Origin: Herminiimonas sp.
Lineage (GTDB): Bacteria; Pseudomonadota; Gammaproteobacteria; Burkholderiales; Burkholderiaceae_D
NCBI GenBank assembly: GCA_028292265.1
Contig: JAQGMR010000027.1
Span: forward strand, 1 to 64,000
DNA: 64,000 nt
Direction of reading: 5' to 3'
Shown: one piece after another, positions 8,505 through 17,021 of the stretch
Numbering within the stretch: the stretch's first letter is position 1
How the letters are laid out: every line of letters begins with the position of its first letter
Made by a program: the position numbers and the translations under genes
The notes under the pieces: generated by a model
Seen by the model: only the letters and a program-made list of their open reading frames with translations
The model's database searches: none
Told to the model about the DNA's origin: nothing

Positions 8505-9638
8505 TCACATCGCCTCGTCTATCAGACCTGCCCGGTCTGTACTGACCTTGCAGGCATCTTCCATCGATATTTTTTTCTTCTTGAGAAGCGGCCTCAGGTC
8601 GCTGTTCATCGCATGCGAGCCGGACGCGGGGTCGCGGTCGAGTCGATCCAGCAGCGGCCGCAAGCCACTGATATTGCGGGTCTCGATAAGGCGCGCGAAG
8701 TCTGGGCTGGTCGTCAGGCATTCAGTTGCGAGATGATAGGAAGCGCCGTCCATTGACGGCAGCAACGCCTGGCACAGGACCGCACGCAGCGAGGTCGACA
8801 GCGCCTGCGCCTGGGTGTCGGAATTGCCGAGCAGACGCAGCAGTTTTTGCAGCCCGAGTTCAGTGGATCGAGCGTGCAGCGATGCGAACACCAGTGGCCC
8901 GGATTCCGCCAACGCCAGCGCCTCTTGCGCTGTTTCGGCGTCGCGTATCTCGCCAATCAGGACCACGTCCGGTCGCTCCCGCAATGCATCGAGCGCGCCA
9001 AGATAATAGCTCTGCACGTCGCCGTCGAACCCGACCTCGCGCTGGGTAATGATGGATTTGCGTTGCGGGATCAGGGTTTCAACCGGATCCTCGATGGTGA
9101 TGATGTGACCGGACCGCGTCTTGTTGATTTCGTCCAGCATGGAAGCGATCGTGGTCGACTTGCCCTGGCAGGTGTCGCCGACGATCAGAACCAGGCCGCT
9201 GTGAAGCTTCGCCAGGTTTTGTGCATTCTGCCGCAGGCCGAGCTCGCGCAGGGGAATCGGCTCGGTGGGAAAGCGCCGGATCACGCACCCAAGGCGCTTC
9301 CGGGCCTGAAAGGTGAAGCAATTCAGGCGAATGCGCGCGCTGTGGAGGTCCTTGGCGCGGTCGAACGCGCGGTCATGGATACGGTCTTCCCAGTCCGGCT
9401 CGATCACAGCGAAGAACTCTTCCATTTCCTCAAGCGTGACCGGCGTGTCGGACACCGCTACCAACCGGCGCGGCTGACGCAGCATGATTGGACTGTTCTG
9501 GTGAATGATGATGTCGCTGAAGAAGGTCCCGGAATTAAGCAGATAGACAATCTGCTCCACGAGCGTGCCCAGAACGGGCACGTCGGCGCTCTCTTCGAGG
9601 CTCAGGGTTTCGATCAGGGATTCGGCTAGTGCTGCCAT
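8505..9638 (-). CDS. PilT/PilU-like secretion ATPase
   Basis: A 377-residue hexameric motor ATPase of the type II/IV secretion superfamily, closest in layout to pilus retraction ATPases. Visible motifs: Walker A at 154-161 (GDTCQGKS), Asp box (TIEDPVE, 181-187), Walker B (VVLIGEIRD, 225-233) and His box (FASLHA, 251-256). Canonical PilT reads GPTGSGKS, so the middle of this P-loop is unusual (Cys, Gln). No pilin, PilT or PilU partner is nearby. It is transcribed toward the c-di-GMP operon, separated by 266 bases. It may be a paralogue retraction motor; retraction itself is not demonstrated by sequence. Confidence 0.88.
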   Translation of the reverse strand: MAALAESLIETLSLEESADVPVLGTLVEQIVYLLNSGTFFSDIIIHQNSPIMLRQPRRLVAVSDTPVTLEEMEEFFAVIEPDWEDRIHDRAFDRAKDLHSARIRLNCFTFQARKRLGCVIRRFPTEPIPLRELGLRQNAQNLAKLHSGLVLIVGDTCQGKSTTIASMLDEINKTRSGHIITIEDPVETLIPQRKSIITQREVGFDGDVQSYYLGALDALRERPDVVLIGEIRDAETAQEALALAESGPLVFASLHARSTELGLQKLLRLLGNSDTQAQALSTSLRAVLCQALLPSMDGASYHLATECLTTSPDFARLIETRNISGLRPLLDRLDRDPASGSHAMNSDLRPLLKKKKISMEDACKVSTDRAGLIDEAM

Positions 9639-9892
9639 TCACGCTCCGGGTCGTGCTTTTTTGTACAGATTCGGACGAAACTTGCACAAAGCATTGTAGC
9701 GCAGCAATATTCCCTATCAATAGTCCTTATGTGGTACGAAGGGCTTTTTTCAGGCCGCGTTCGCGCAATGTGTTGTTTTCAGCGGGATTGGCGCAGTGTC
9801 GCCCACCAGATGCACCCGAGCAGGGACGAAGACAAATGCGAGAGCGAGATAGCGTGCACGGCGCTTTAAAACGTCCGGCTGCCTCGCCAAGC

Positions 9893-10690
9893 TCAGGGTC
9901 GCGCCGGCCCCGCCTTGCGCAACGTCGGCAATCCCACCCCCGCCGCGTCGAAACCACCATCTACCGCTAAAACCTGCCCGTTGATGTAACTCGCCGCCGG
10001 GCTGCACAGGAAGCCGACCGCGCCGGCTATTTCTTCCAGCGTGCCGTAGCGCTTTAACGGAATGGTGTCGTGGTAGTCAGCCCGGATCGCTGGCGTATGC
10101 ACAAGCTTCGCCATTTCGGTTTCCACGGGACCCGGTGCAATGGCATTGACGCGAATGCCCACGTCGCCCAACTCGACCGCCTGCTGTTTGGTCAGGTGGA
10201 TCAGCGCCGCCTTGCTGGTGCCGTAGGCGACCCGCAACGTGCTGGCGCGCAGGCCGGATATTGAGGCGATATTGACCACGCTGCCGCCGCCGGTTTTCAG
10301 CATGACGGGCGCGCAGGCTTGCGTGCACAGGAAGGGACCATCAAGGTTGGTGGCCATGACATAGCGCCAGTCGTCGAAGGTGTTTTCCAGAAGCGGCTTG
10401 AATACCGCGACGCCAGCATTGTTGACGAGCGCGTCGATGCGGCCGAAGTGGGCCGTGACCCGCTCCACCGCCTCCTTTACCTGCGCCGGATCCGAGACGT
10501 CGCACTCGAGCGCAAGCACACGCGCCGCATCGTTCAAGCTCTGTTCCGCGTCGCGCAGCGTGACGCCATCGATGTCGAGCAGCGCGACCACGTGGTCGTG
10601 GCGCAGGAACCATTCGGCTATCGCAAGGCCAATGCCTCGTGCGGCGCCGGTCACGATGGCGACCTGGAACGGAGGTGGAATGGGACTCAT
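9893..10690 (-). CDS. SDR family NAD(P)-dependent oxidoreductase
   Basis: A 265-residue classical short-chain dehydrogenase/reductase. The cofactor motif TGAARGIG lies near the N-terminus, NNAG near residue 92, and the catalytic YGTSK tetrad segment near residue 155, followed by IAPGPVET. The Asp after the second beta strand (LLDID) suggests NAD(H) preference. The length and VDGG end fit 3-oxoacyl-ACP reductase or sugar dehydrogenase-like members; the substrate cannot be read. The ATG at 10690 has AAGGA close upstream. It is not tightly linked to neighbours (254 bases behind the PilT-like gene start, 146 bases after ArfB). Confidence 0.92.
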   Translation of the reverse strand: MSPIPPPFQVAIVTGAARGIGLAIAEWFLRHDHVVALLDIDGVTLRDAEQSLNDAARVLALECDVSDPAQVKEAVERVTAHFGRIDALVNNAGVAVFKPLLENTFDDWRYVMATNLDGPFLCTQACAPVMLKTGGGSVVNIASISGLRASTLRVAYGTSKAALIHLTKQQAVELGDVGIRVNAIAPGPVETEMAKLVHTPAIRADYHDTIPLKRYGTLEEIAGAVGFLCSPAASYINGQVLAVDGGFDAAGVGLPTLRKAGPARP

Positions 10691-10836
10691 TGTTTCCTTT
10701 CAGTTTGTTAACTAGTGCTGCTACCTGGATGTCGATGGCGGTCGGGCCTGTGCAACAGGTGCTGGTTGATGGATTCGGACCAGGGGCGTTATCGCGGTTG
10801 TTGGGCCAAGGCTCGCTCTTAAGAGTCCACTCCCGC

Positions 10837-11244
10837 TCACTCCACTACCTTGCCGCGCGCCGCCTTTATGAGTCCGCGCGTCGCCTTGCTTTCCAGCCGC
10901 CGCTTTTGCGAGCCGCGAGTTGGACGCGTTGGCCGCCGCACGCGCGGCAGCACGGCCACGCTGTCGACCAGTTCCTGCAGACGACGCAGTGCATCTTCAC
11001 GATTTTTTTCCTGGCTGCGATGGGCCTGCGCTTTCATTACCACGACGCCATCGCGCGTGATGCGCTGGTCATGCAGGGCCAAGAGGCGCTCCTGGATTTC
11101 CGGCGGCAGCGAAGAAGCGCGGATGTCGAATCGCAAATGGATCGCGCTGGAGACCTTGTTGACGTTCTGGCCGCCGGCGCCCTGCGAGCGGATGGCGGTG
11201 AACGTCACCTCTTTCTCGTCAACCGGAAACGAAGGGACGATCAC
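10837..11244 (-). CDS. arfB: Alternative ribosome-rescue factor ArfB (peptidyl-tRNA hydrolase)
   Basis: A 135-residue protein with the release-factor catalytic loop GGQ inside SQGAGGQNVNKVSSAIHLRFD near residues 19-39, and a basic Arg/Lys-rich C-terminal tail. This is the ArfB/YaeJ layout: the tail enters the empty mRNA channel of a stalled ribosome and the GGQ loop hydrolyses the peptidyl-tRNA. Length matches the family (about 140). The start is a GTG at 11244 in a GTGA overlap with the stop of the 78-codon gene upstream, indicating coupling. Confidence 0.95.
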   Translation of the reverse strand: MIVPSFPVDEKEVTFTAIRSQGAGGQNVNKVSSAIHLRFDIRASSLPPEIQERLLALHDQRITRDGVVVMKAQAHRSQEKNREDALRRLQELVDSVAVLPRVRRPTRPTRGSQKRRLESKATRGLIKAARGKVVE

Positions 11245-11477
11245 GTTTCTGGCGGCGCGGCGCGGGTCTTGATTACCGTCACCCGGCTGATCAGAAATTC
11301 TCCATCCACCACAATGCGATGTGGCACGCCGACGACATTGAATCCCGGCCCGCCTTCATCGAGCCAATGCTGGGCCAGGGGATCGAATTGCTCCGGGTCC
11401 ATGCGCAGCATTTGCGCGGTAATGACGAAGGTTGCCCCTTCCTTTTGCCGCTTCACAAAGTCATCAATGATTGCCAT
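11241..11477 (-). CDS. Small conserved-looking protein upstream of arfB
   Basis: A 78-residue soluble protein beginning MAIIDDFVKRQ, with a compact alpha/beta look and no signal sequence. I do not recognise a named family. The ATG at 11477 is chosen over an upstream one because AGGA sits about eight bases before it and the extra 25 residues lack coding character. Its stop overlaps the GTG start of arfB, so the two are co-translated. A role in ribosome rescue or translation quality control is a context guess only. Confidence 0.7.
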   Translation of the reverse strand: MAIIDDFVKRQKEGATFVITAQMLRMDPEQFDPLAQHWLDEGGPGFNVVGVPHRIVVDGEFLISRVTVIKTRAAPPET

Positions 11478-11515
11478 GCTCGTCCTGCCATCTTGTTGAA
11501 AGCCACCGTGCTGAA

Positions 11516-13831
11516 TCATAACGCGGCTGCGCCGATCTCGACCTTCCACCATGCCGGCAGCAACGCCAGCACCTCGCGCTGGGCGAAGCGGTCGTCAATC
11601 AGGTGGACGGTGCCGCAGTCAGATTGCGCACGTATCACGCGGCCAGCAGCCTGTACGACTTTTTGCAACCCCGGATACAGATAAGTGTATTCGTAGCCAG
11701 TCCCAAATGCGCTGTCCATGCGACGACGGATCTCTTCATTGACCGCGTCAAATTGCGGCAGGCCGAGCGTCGCAATGAAGGCGCCGATCAGGCGCTCGCC
11801 CGGCAAATCGATGCCTTCGGCAAAGGCGCCGCCGAGGACGGCAAAGGCTATGCCGCGACTGTCGTCGGTGAAGCCGGCGAGGAAGGCGTTGCGCTCGCTC
11901 TCGGCCATGCCGCGGCCCTGGCTTCGAACCGGAATCGCGGGATAACGCAGGCAGAAAGCGTCGACCGCCTTTTGCAGGTAATCAAAACTGCTAAAGAAGG
12001 CGAGATAGTTTCCGGGCGTCTTTTCATATTGACGCGCCAGCAAATCCGTCATGCGCGACAAGGAACTCTCGCGATGCTGGAAGCGCGTGGAAATGTCGCG
12101 CGTCACCCGCACCGACAATTGCTCAGCGCTAAACGGCGAGGCAACATCGACGAACGGCGCGTCCTCCGGCAGTCCAAGCACGTCGCTGTAAAAATGCCAC
12201 GGGCTAAGGGTGGCAGAAAACAGTGTTACCGAGCGAGCCGCCGAAAAGCGCGGCTTCAGGAACGGTGCGGGAACAACATTTCGAATGCACAGTATCGAAC
12301 TCCGCCCGCTGCTCAAGTCGCCCGGGCTCGACGGCCGCAGCGTGATGTCGAAAAGCGAATGCTCGCCAAACAGCTCACCGAGCCGGCTGAATTGCAGCGC
12401 TTCGAGGTAGAACTCACCGAGGGGCCCCTCAAAGCCCTCTGGCTGCCCCGTCAGCGAAGCCGAGATCGCTTCCGACATGACGCTAACGGCCGCCTGAAGC
12501 GTGACCAAAAATTTCGATGGAGCGGGCGCGACCTGATACACCGGCCGCTGCTCCGCATGAAGCAAGTCCCACTCTTTTTCCACGCGCCGCAGCACCTTTT
12601 TGATCGGCGCCGGGGCGGCCTTGCGCGCGGCTCGGATCGCCACCTGGTCCAGCGTTGCCGTATACATTTTTCGGCCCCGTTCTATCAGGTTGTGCGCCTC
12701 ATCCACCAGCACGCCAACCCGCCATTCGTTCTGGACCGTGAGCGCATAGAGCAGCGCGTGCATGTCGAAGTAATAGTTGTAGTCGGCCACCACCACGTCG
12801 CTCCAGCGCACCAGGTCCTGGCTGAGGTAGTAGGGACAAACCTGGTGCGCCAGCGCCACCGTGCGCAAGCATGCCCGATCCAGCATGGCGCCACTGTTGA
12901 CGGCGGCGCTGCGAGCCGCCGGCAGCCGGTCGTAAAAGCCCTTGGCCAGTGGGCATGAGGCGCCATGGCAAGCCTTGTCTGGATGCTCGCAAGCCTTGTC
13001 GCGCGCCACCATTTCCAGCACCCGGATCGGCGCGGATTGGTCGCCCCCGCCTTTGCAGGAAAGCCCGCTTGCAAGCGCTGCTGCATCCAGCGCCAGCCGG
13101 CGTCCGAGTGTCTTGGCGGCGAGGAAGAACACCTTGTCGATGCCTTGCGAAGGGCACGCCTTCAGCATGGGAAACAAGGTGCCGATCGACTTGCCGATTC
13201 CGGTCGGCGCCTGAGCCAGCAGGCAACGTCCGCTGGTGGCGGCCTTGTACACCGCTTCAGCCAACGGCCGCTGCCCTGGACGGAATTCGGCGTGGGGAAA
13301 ACGCATGCCTTCGAGCGCGGCGTCGCGCGCTTCGCGATGCGCCAGTTCTCGTTGTGCCCACTGCAGGAACCGGGCGCAATGATCTTCGAAGAACAGCTTG
13401 AGGTCCGAGGCCGAGTGCAGCACCGGAAAGTAGGCTTCCTTCTGCGTGCCAATGTCGAAATAGACCAGGCACAGGCACACTTCCGGCAAGTCCAGTTTCT
13501 GGCACAGCAAGTGCCCATACATTTTCAGCTGGGCCCAGTGCAGTATTCGGTGATTCTCCGGAATGTTATCGAGTGATCCGCGGTAGGTCTTGAATTCCTC
13601 AAGCTGGTTTTTTAGCGGGTCGTATCCGTCCGCCCGGCCACGCACACGCAGTTCGCCGAATGCCCCTTCAAGCGCGACCTCGGCCTGGTAGTGTGCGGGG
13701 CGGCGGCCTGCGATTGCGGCGTGCCCGGCGATTCCCTCCTCCGCTGTTGGCGCCGGTGTGAATCGCAGGTCGAGGTCCCCCTCGCGCGCGGTAAATTCGC
13801 AGAGCGAGCGGATGGCGGTGGTGTATTTCAT
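11516..13831 (-). CDS. PD-(D/E)XK nuclease-XPD/DinG helicase fusion
   Basis: A 771-residue protein from the ATG at 13831 (an in-frame ATG at 13903 would add 24 unordered residues). The N-terminal part shows a RecB/Cas4-like PD-(D/E)XK nuclease signature: GRADGYD followed by EEFKTYRG, around residues 83-103. A superfamily 2 helicase core follows: Walker A APTGIGKS near residue 210, a cysteine-rich iron-sulphur cluster region (CEHPDKAC, CHGASC, later CPYY), and the LVDEAHN box. The C-terminal motor has GGAFAEGIDLPGE and an arginine-rich last motif (QAAGRVIRAQSD). XPD/DinG helicases unwind 5' to 3'; the nuclease part suggests end-processing in repair. It stands alone, divergent from the NUDIX-MBL gene. 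Confidence 0.92.
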   Translation of the reverse strand: MKYTTAIRSLCEFTAREGDLDLRFTPAPTAEEGIAGHAAIAGRRPAHYQAEVALEGAFGELRVRGRADGYDPLKNQLEEFKTYRGSLDNIPENHRILHWAQLKMYGHLLCQKLDLPEVCLCLVYFDIGTQKEAYFPVLHSASDLKLFFEDHCARFLQWAQRELAHREARDAALEGMRFPHAEFRPGQRPLAEAVYKAATSGRCLLAQAPTGIGKSIGTLFPMLKACPSQGIDKVFFLAAKTLGRRLALDAAALASGLSCKGGGDQSAPIRVLEMVARDKACEHPDKACHGASCPLAKGFYDRLPAARSAAVNSGAMLDRACLRTVALAHQVCPYYLSQDLVRWSDVVVADYNYYFDMHALLYALTVQNEWRVGVLVDEAHNLIERGRKMYTATLDQVAIRAARKAAPAPIKKVLRRVEKEWDLLHAEQRPVYQVAPAPSKFLVTLQAAVSVMSEAISASLTGQPEGFEGPLGEFYLEALQFSRLGELFGEHSLFDITLRPSSPGDLSSGRSSILCIRNVVPAPFLKPRFSAARSVTLFSATLSPWHFYSDVLGLPEDAPFVDVASPFSAEQLSVRVTRDISTRFQHRESSLSRMTDLLARQYEKTPGNYLAFFSSFDYLQKAVDAFCLRYPAIPVRSQGRGMAESERNAFLAGFTDDSRGIAFAVLGGAFAEGIDLPGERLIGAFIATLGLPQFDAVNEEIRRRMDSAFGTGYEYTYLYPGLQKVVQAAGRVIRAQSDCGTVHLIDDRFAQREVLALLPAWWKVEIGAAAL

Positions 13832-14178
13832 CTGGCTTGCTGCATGCCGAGCGCGCGCTCTTGGGGCCACGGTTGCGCTGCTCTGAGATGCGGCAGCATG
13901 CATTCATGAATGCGTTGCAGTGGCACGGTTGGGGGTTGGCGTTGTGGCATGGGAACGGAACCGGCTAAGGAGGCACTGACTGCAATCGCCTTGCCGAAAC
14001 CTTGATGAGTGCAAATTATAAAGCAGTGCGGGACACCGACAGGAATGGAATACCGCTCCTGCAAAGGCTGACGTCAATGCCGTAACGGCGCCTGCCCGGC
14101 CGAGTGGACCCGCAAGCCGAATGACAGCTGGCTCCATTACAATGACTCTACCGCCACGTCCAACCCCGCCAATCTTCA

Positions 14179-15846
14179 ATGACCCAAGTTCAACTCGTAC
14201 CCCGCCCCGCCGCCACCGTCGTTTTGTTGCGCGACACCCCGAAGGGAATGGAAGTATTCATGGTGCAGCGCACGCACAAGGCGGCATTCATTCCAGGCGG
14301 TTTCGTATTTCCTGGAGGAGCGCTTGACGCGTCGGACCACGACCCGATCTTTGCGACGCAGGTCGCTGGCGTTGATGACGAAAGCGCAAGCCGTGCGCTC
14401 GGACTCGCGTCCGGCGGTCTGGCGTACTGGGTAGCGGCAATCCGCGAGTGTTTTGAGGAATCCGGCCTGCTGCTGGCGCATGACGCGCGACAGCCGGCGT
14501 CGGACGGCAGGCTCGTGACCGGCAGCGCCCGGGAGTTTGAACCGCTGCGGCAGCAACTGGCGTCGGGCGCGATGTCATGGCCGCAATTCTGCCGTGACCG
14601 GCAACTGAAACTGGCGCTGGAACAGCTGGCGTACCTGTCGCACTGGATCACGCCGGCCGGCTCCGTGCGGCGCTTCGACACTCGCTTTTTCATGGCGCAC
14701 GCACCGGACCAGCAAGATGCTGCGCACGACAACACGGAAACCATCGCCCACGCGTGGGTACGCCCGGCAGACATGCTGGAACGGCATCGTTCGGGCGAAG
14801 CGACCATCATGTTCGCCACCAAAACCACACTGGAGCTGCTAGCGAAATTTTCCAGCGCCGAAGCTGCGATATCGCACGTACGGGGGCTCAAGGACATCCA
14901 GCCGATTACACCGCGGGTAACCACCAGCAGTGCTGGACGCAAGGTCATCGCGCCGGGTCATCCAGCCTGGGCCGAAGTTGGCCGGCTTGATCCGGACGCA
15001 CGTGGCACCGTCTCAAGCGAACTGGTGCCAGGCGTGCCGACCCGGCTTGCGCCGAAGGTATTGCGAATCGCTGCCCCGAACCCGGGCTTCATGACCGGCG
15101 CCGGCACCAACAGCTACCTGCTGGGCGATGCAGACGCGCTGGCCGTCATCGACCCAGGGCCGGCGATCGACGAGCATATCGAGCGACTGCTCGAAGCCGG
15201 AGCAGGGAAGATTCGCTGGATATTGACGACGCACACCCACAAGGATCACTCACCCGCAGCGGCCCTACTGCGCGAAAAAACCGGCGCCGAGGTGCTTGGC
15301 ATGCCGGCTCCCCGGTTCGACAACCAGGACGTCGCATTTCAGCCCGATCGCGTGCCGCTCGACGGCGAAGTGCTGCGCATTGCCGGCGTCTCGCTGCGGG
15401 TAATCCACACGCCCGGGCACGCATCGAATCATTTGTGCTACCTGCTGGAAGACGAAAAGATGCTCTTCACGGGGGACCACATCATGCAGGGCTCAACTGT
15501 CGTGATCAACCCGCCGGACGGTGACATGGCGGTGTACCTGGAGTCCCTGCGTGCCCTGAAATCGCTCGACGTCGAAGTCCTCGCGCCGGGCCACGGCTTC
15601 CTCATGGAGCAGCCGCACCAGGTTGTCGACCGCCTGCTGGCGCATCGCGCGAAGCGAGAAGCGAAAGTGAAAGAAGCGTTGGTTAAGGCGGACGCAAGAA
15701 GCCTGGAGCAACTGGTGCAAACGGTGTACGACGATGTGCCGGTTCAGCGCCATGCCATGGCGCGCCGATCGCTGCTGGCGCACCTCCTGAAGCTGAAGGC
15801 CGAAGGCCATGCCGTGCAGTCCGGCGATTTGTGGCGCGCTGCATGA
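14179..15846 (+). CDS. NUDIX hydrolase-metallo-beta-lactamase fusion protein
   Basis: A 555-residue two-domain protein. The N-terminal NUDIX domain (about 1-240) has FIPGGFVFPGGAL and the box end RECFEESGL, with a long insertion between the Gly and the REUxEE core as in NUDT7/NUDT19-type CoA pyrophosphatases. The C-terminal domain (about 285-530) is a metallo-beta-lactamase fold with THTHKDH, HTPGHASNH, TGDH and a late GHGF, resembling the LACTB2 group, and ends in a winged-helix-like tail. Both active sites look complete. It is coupled to the DUF2817 gene by an ATGA overlap at 15843-15846. Confidence 0.92.
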   Translation: MTQVQLVPRPAATVVLLRDTPKGMEVFMVQRTHKAAFIPGGFVFPGGALDASDHDPIFATQVAGVDDESASRALGLASGGLAYWVAAIRECFEESGLLLAHDARQPASDGRLVTGSAREFEPLRQQLASGAMSWPQFCRDRQLKLALEQLAYLSHWITPAGSVRRFDTRFFMAHAPDQQDAAHDNTETIAHAWVRPADMLERHRSGEATIMFATKTTLELLAKFSSAEAAISHVRGLKDIQPITPRVTTSSAGRKVIAPGHPAWAEVGRLDPDARGTVSSELVPGVPTRLAPKVLRIAAPNPGFMTGAGTNSYLLGDADALAVIDPGPAIDEHIERLLEAGAGKIRWILTTHTHKDHSPAAALLREKTGAEVLGMPAPRFDNQDVAFQPDRVPLDGEVLRIAGVSLRVIHTPGHASNHLCYLLEDEKMLFTGDHIMQGSTVVINPPDGDMAVYLESLRALKSLDVEVLAPGHGFLMEQPHQVVDRLLAHRAKREAKVKEALVKADARSLEQLVQTVYDDVPVQRHAMARRSLLAHLLKLKAEGHAVQSGDLWRAA

Positions 15847-16928
15847 AGCTTCCCGCAAGCTATGACGATTCACGCAGGAAATTCCGCCAACTTGCCGCCA
15901 AGGCCGGCGCAACGCTGCGCACCTATGACGTTCCGGGATCGACGCCGGAGGGCCTTGCGCTCAGCACCGACACCGCGCTGGTTGGTCCGCCTGATGCCAC
16001 GACTCTGGTAGCCGTCACCAGCGGCATCCATGGCGCCGAAGGCTATGCCGGCGCGGCATGCCTGTGCCGTTTCCTGCAGGCCTGGCCCGGCCGCCATGCG
16101 GGCAGCGGCGTTGGCTTCCTGCTGGTGCATGCGATCAACCCGTGGGGCTTTGCCCATGACAGCCGCGTCACCGAAGAAGGCGTTGACCTCAATCGCAATT
16201 TCGTCGACTTTCCGCATTCGGGGATGCAACCAGCCCCTTACGAGGCGTTCCACCGCATGCTGGTTAAAGAGTACCGCCCGCTGCCAGGGGGCTGGCGCAA
16301 CCAGCTTGAACTGCTCTCTCACGGTCTGACCGCGCCGCGCCGGCGGGCGTTGCAGAACGCAGTGACGAGCGGTCAGTATGATCGCCCCGACGGCATGTTT
16401 TTTGGCGGCTTCGCGGCGACCAAAAGCCGCGGCGTATGGGAGCAGATCGTGCGCGACACGATAGACGGGCGAGATCGCGCTTTCCTGCTGGACCTCCATA
16501 CCGGGTTGGGCCAGCGCGGCGCTGGCGAGTTGATGTGCGACTTGCCGAAAGCGTCGTCGCGCTTCATGCAAATGGCTGACTGGTTTAACGGCCGCATCAC
16601 CTCGATGGCCGACGGCGATTCCGTCAGCGCCGCCTTGAGCGGGACCATGACGGGCGCCTTCATGCGCTCGCAGTCACAGGGCAGGCATGCCATTGGACTG
16701 GAGTACGGTACGTCCTCACAGCTTGTGGTCCTTGACGCCTTGCGGGCGGACCAGTGGCGCCGCAACAATGCCGGAATGCTGCCCCCCGATCAGGAACAGC
16801 GCGTGCGTCAAAAAATGAAGCGCGCCTTTGCACCCGCCGACGAACGCTGGGGCGCGCTTGTCGCCGCCCGCTTTGACGAAGTGATGGCGAAACTGTCGAC
16901 CGGAATGGCGAACCACTCGAGCAGGTAA
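15843..16928 (+). CDS. DUF2817 family zinc carboxypeptidase-like protein
   Basis: A 361-residue protein with a M14-like metallopeptidase pattern: SGIHGAEGYAG near residue 60 gives the HxxE zinc ligands, LNRNF follows, and DLHTG near residue 218 carries the second histidine. DUF2817 proteins belong to the succinylglutamate desuccinylase/carboxypeptidase superfamily. No signal peptide is present. The start is the ATG in the ATGA overlap with the NUDIX-MBL gene; an upstream in-frame GTG at 15831 would only add four residues. It is convergent with the AsmA-like gene, with 93 bases between. Confidence 0.88.
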   Translation: MKLPASYDDSRRKFRQLAAKAGATLRTYDVPGSTPEGLALSTDTALVGPPDATTLVAVTSGIHGAEGYAGAACLCRFLQAWPGRHAGSGVGFLLVHAINPWGFAHDSRVTEEGVDLNRNFVDFPHSGMQPAPYEAFHRMLVKEYRPLPGGWRNQLELLSHGLTAPRRRALQNAVTSGQYDRPDGMFFGGFAATKSRGVWEQIVRDTIDGRDRAFLLDLHTGLGQRGAGELMCDLPKASSRFMQMADWFNGRITSMADGDSVSAALSGTMTGAFMRSQSQGRHAIGLEYGTSSQLVVLDALRADQWRRNNAGMLPPDQEQRVRQKMKRAFAPADERWGALVAARFDEVMAKLSTGMANHSSR

Positions 16929-17021
16929 TCAGGGGTACGACCTGCACCGTGCCGGGCGCGTTGCACCCTGGCGAACGTTGGGGTTAACCCTGCATACGGT
17001 TCCCAGTCAGGCGCGAATTCC

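Noticed and set aside
8272-8756. Frames over the 12-bp repeat (TEAP or RLAL repeats)
   Set aside because: Generated by the repeat and overlap the well-supported PilT-like gene.
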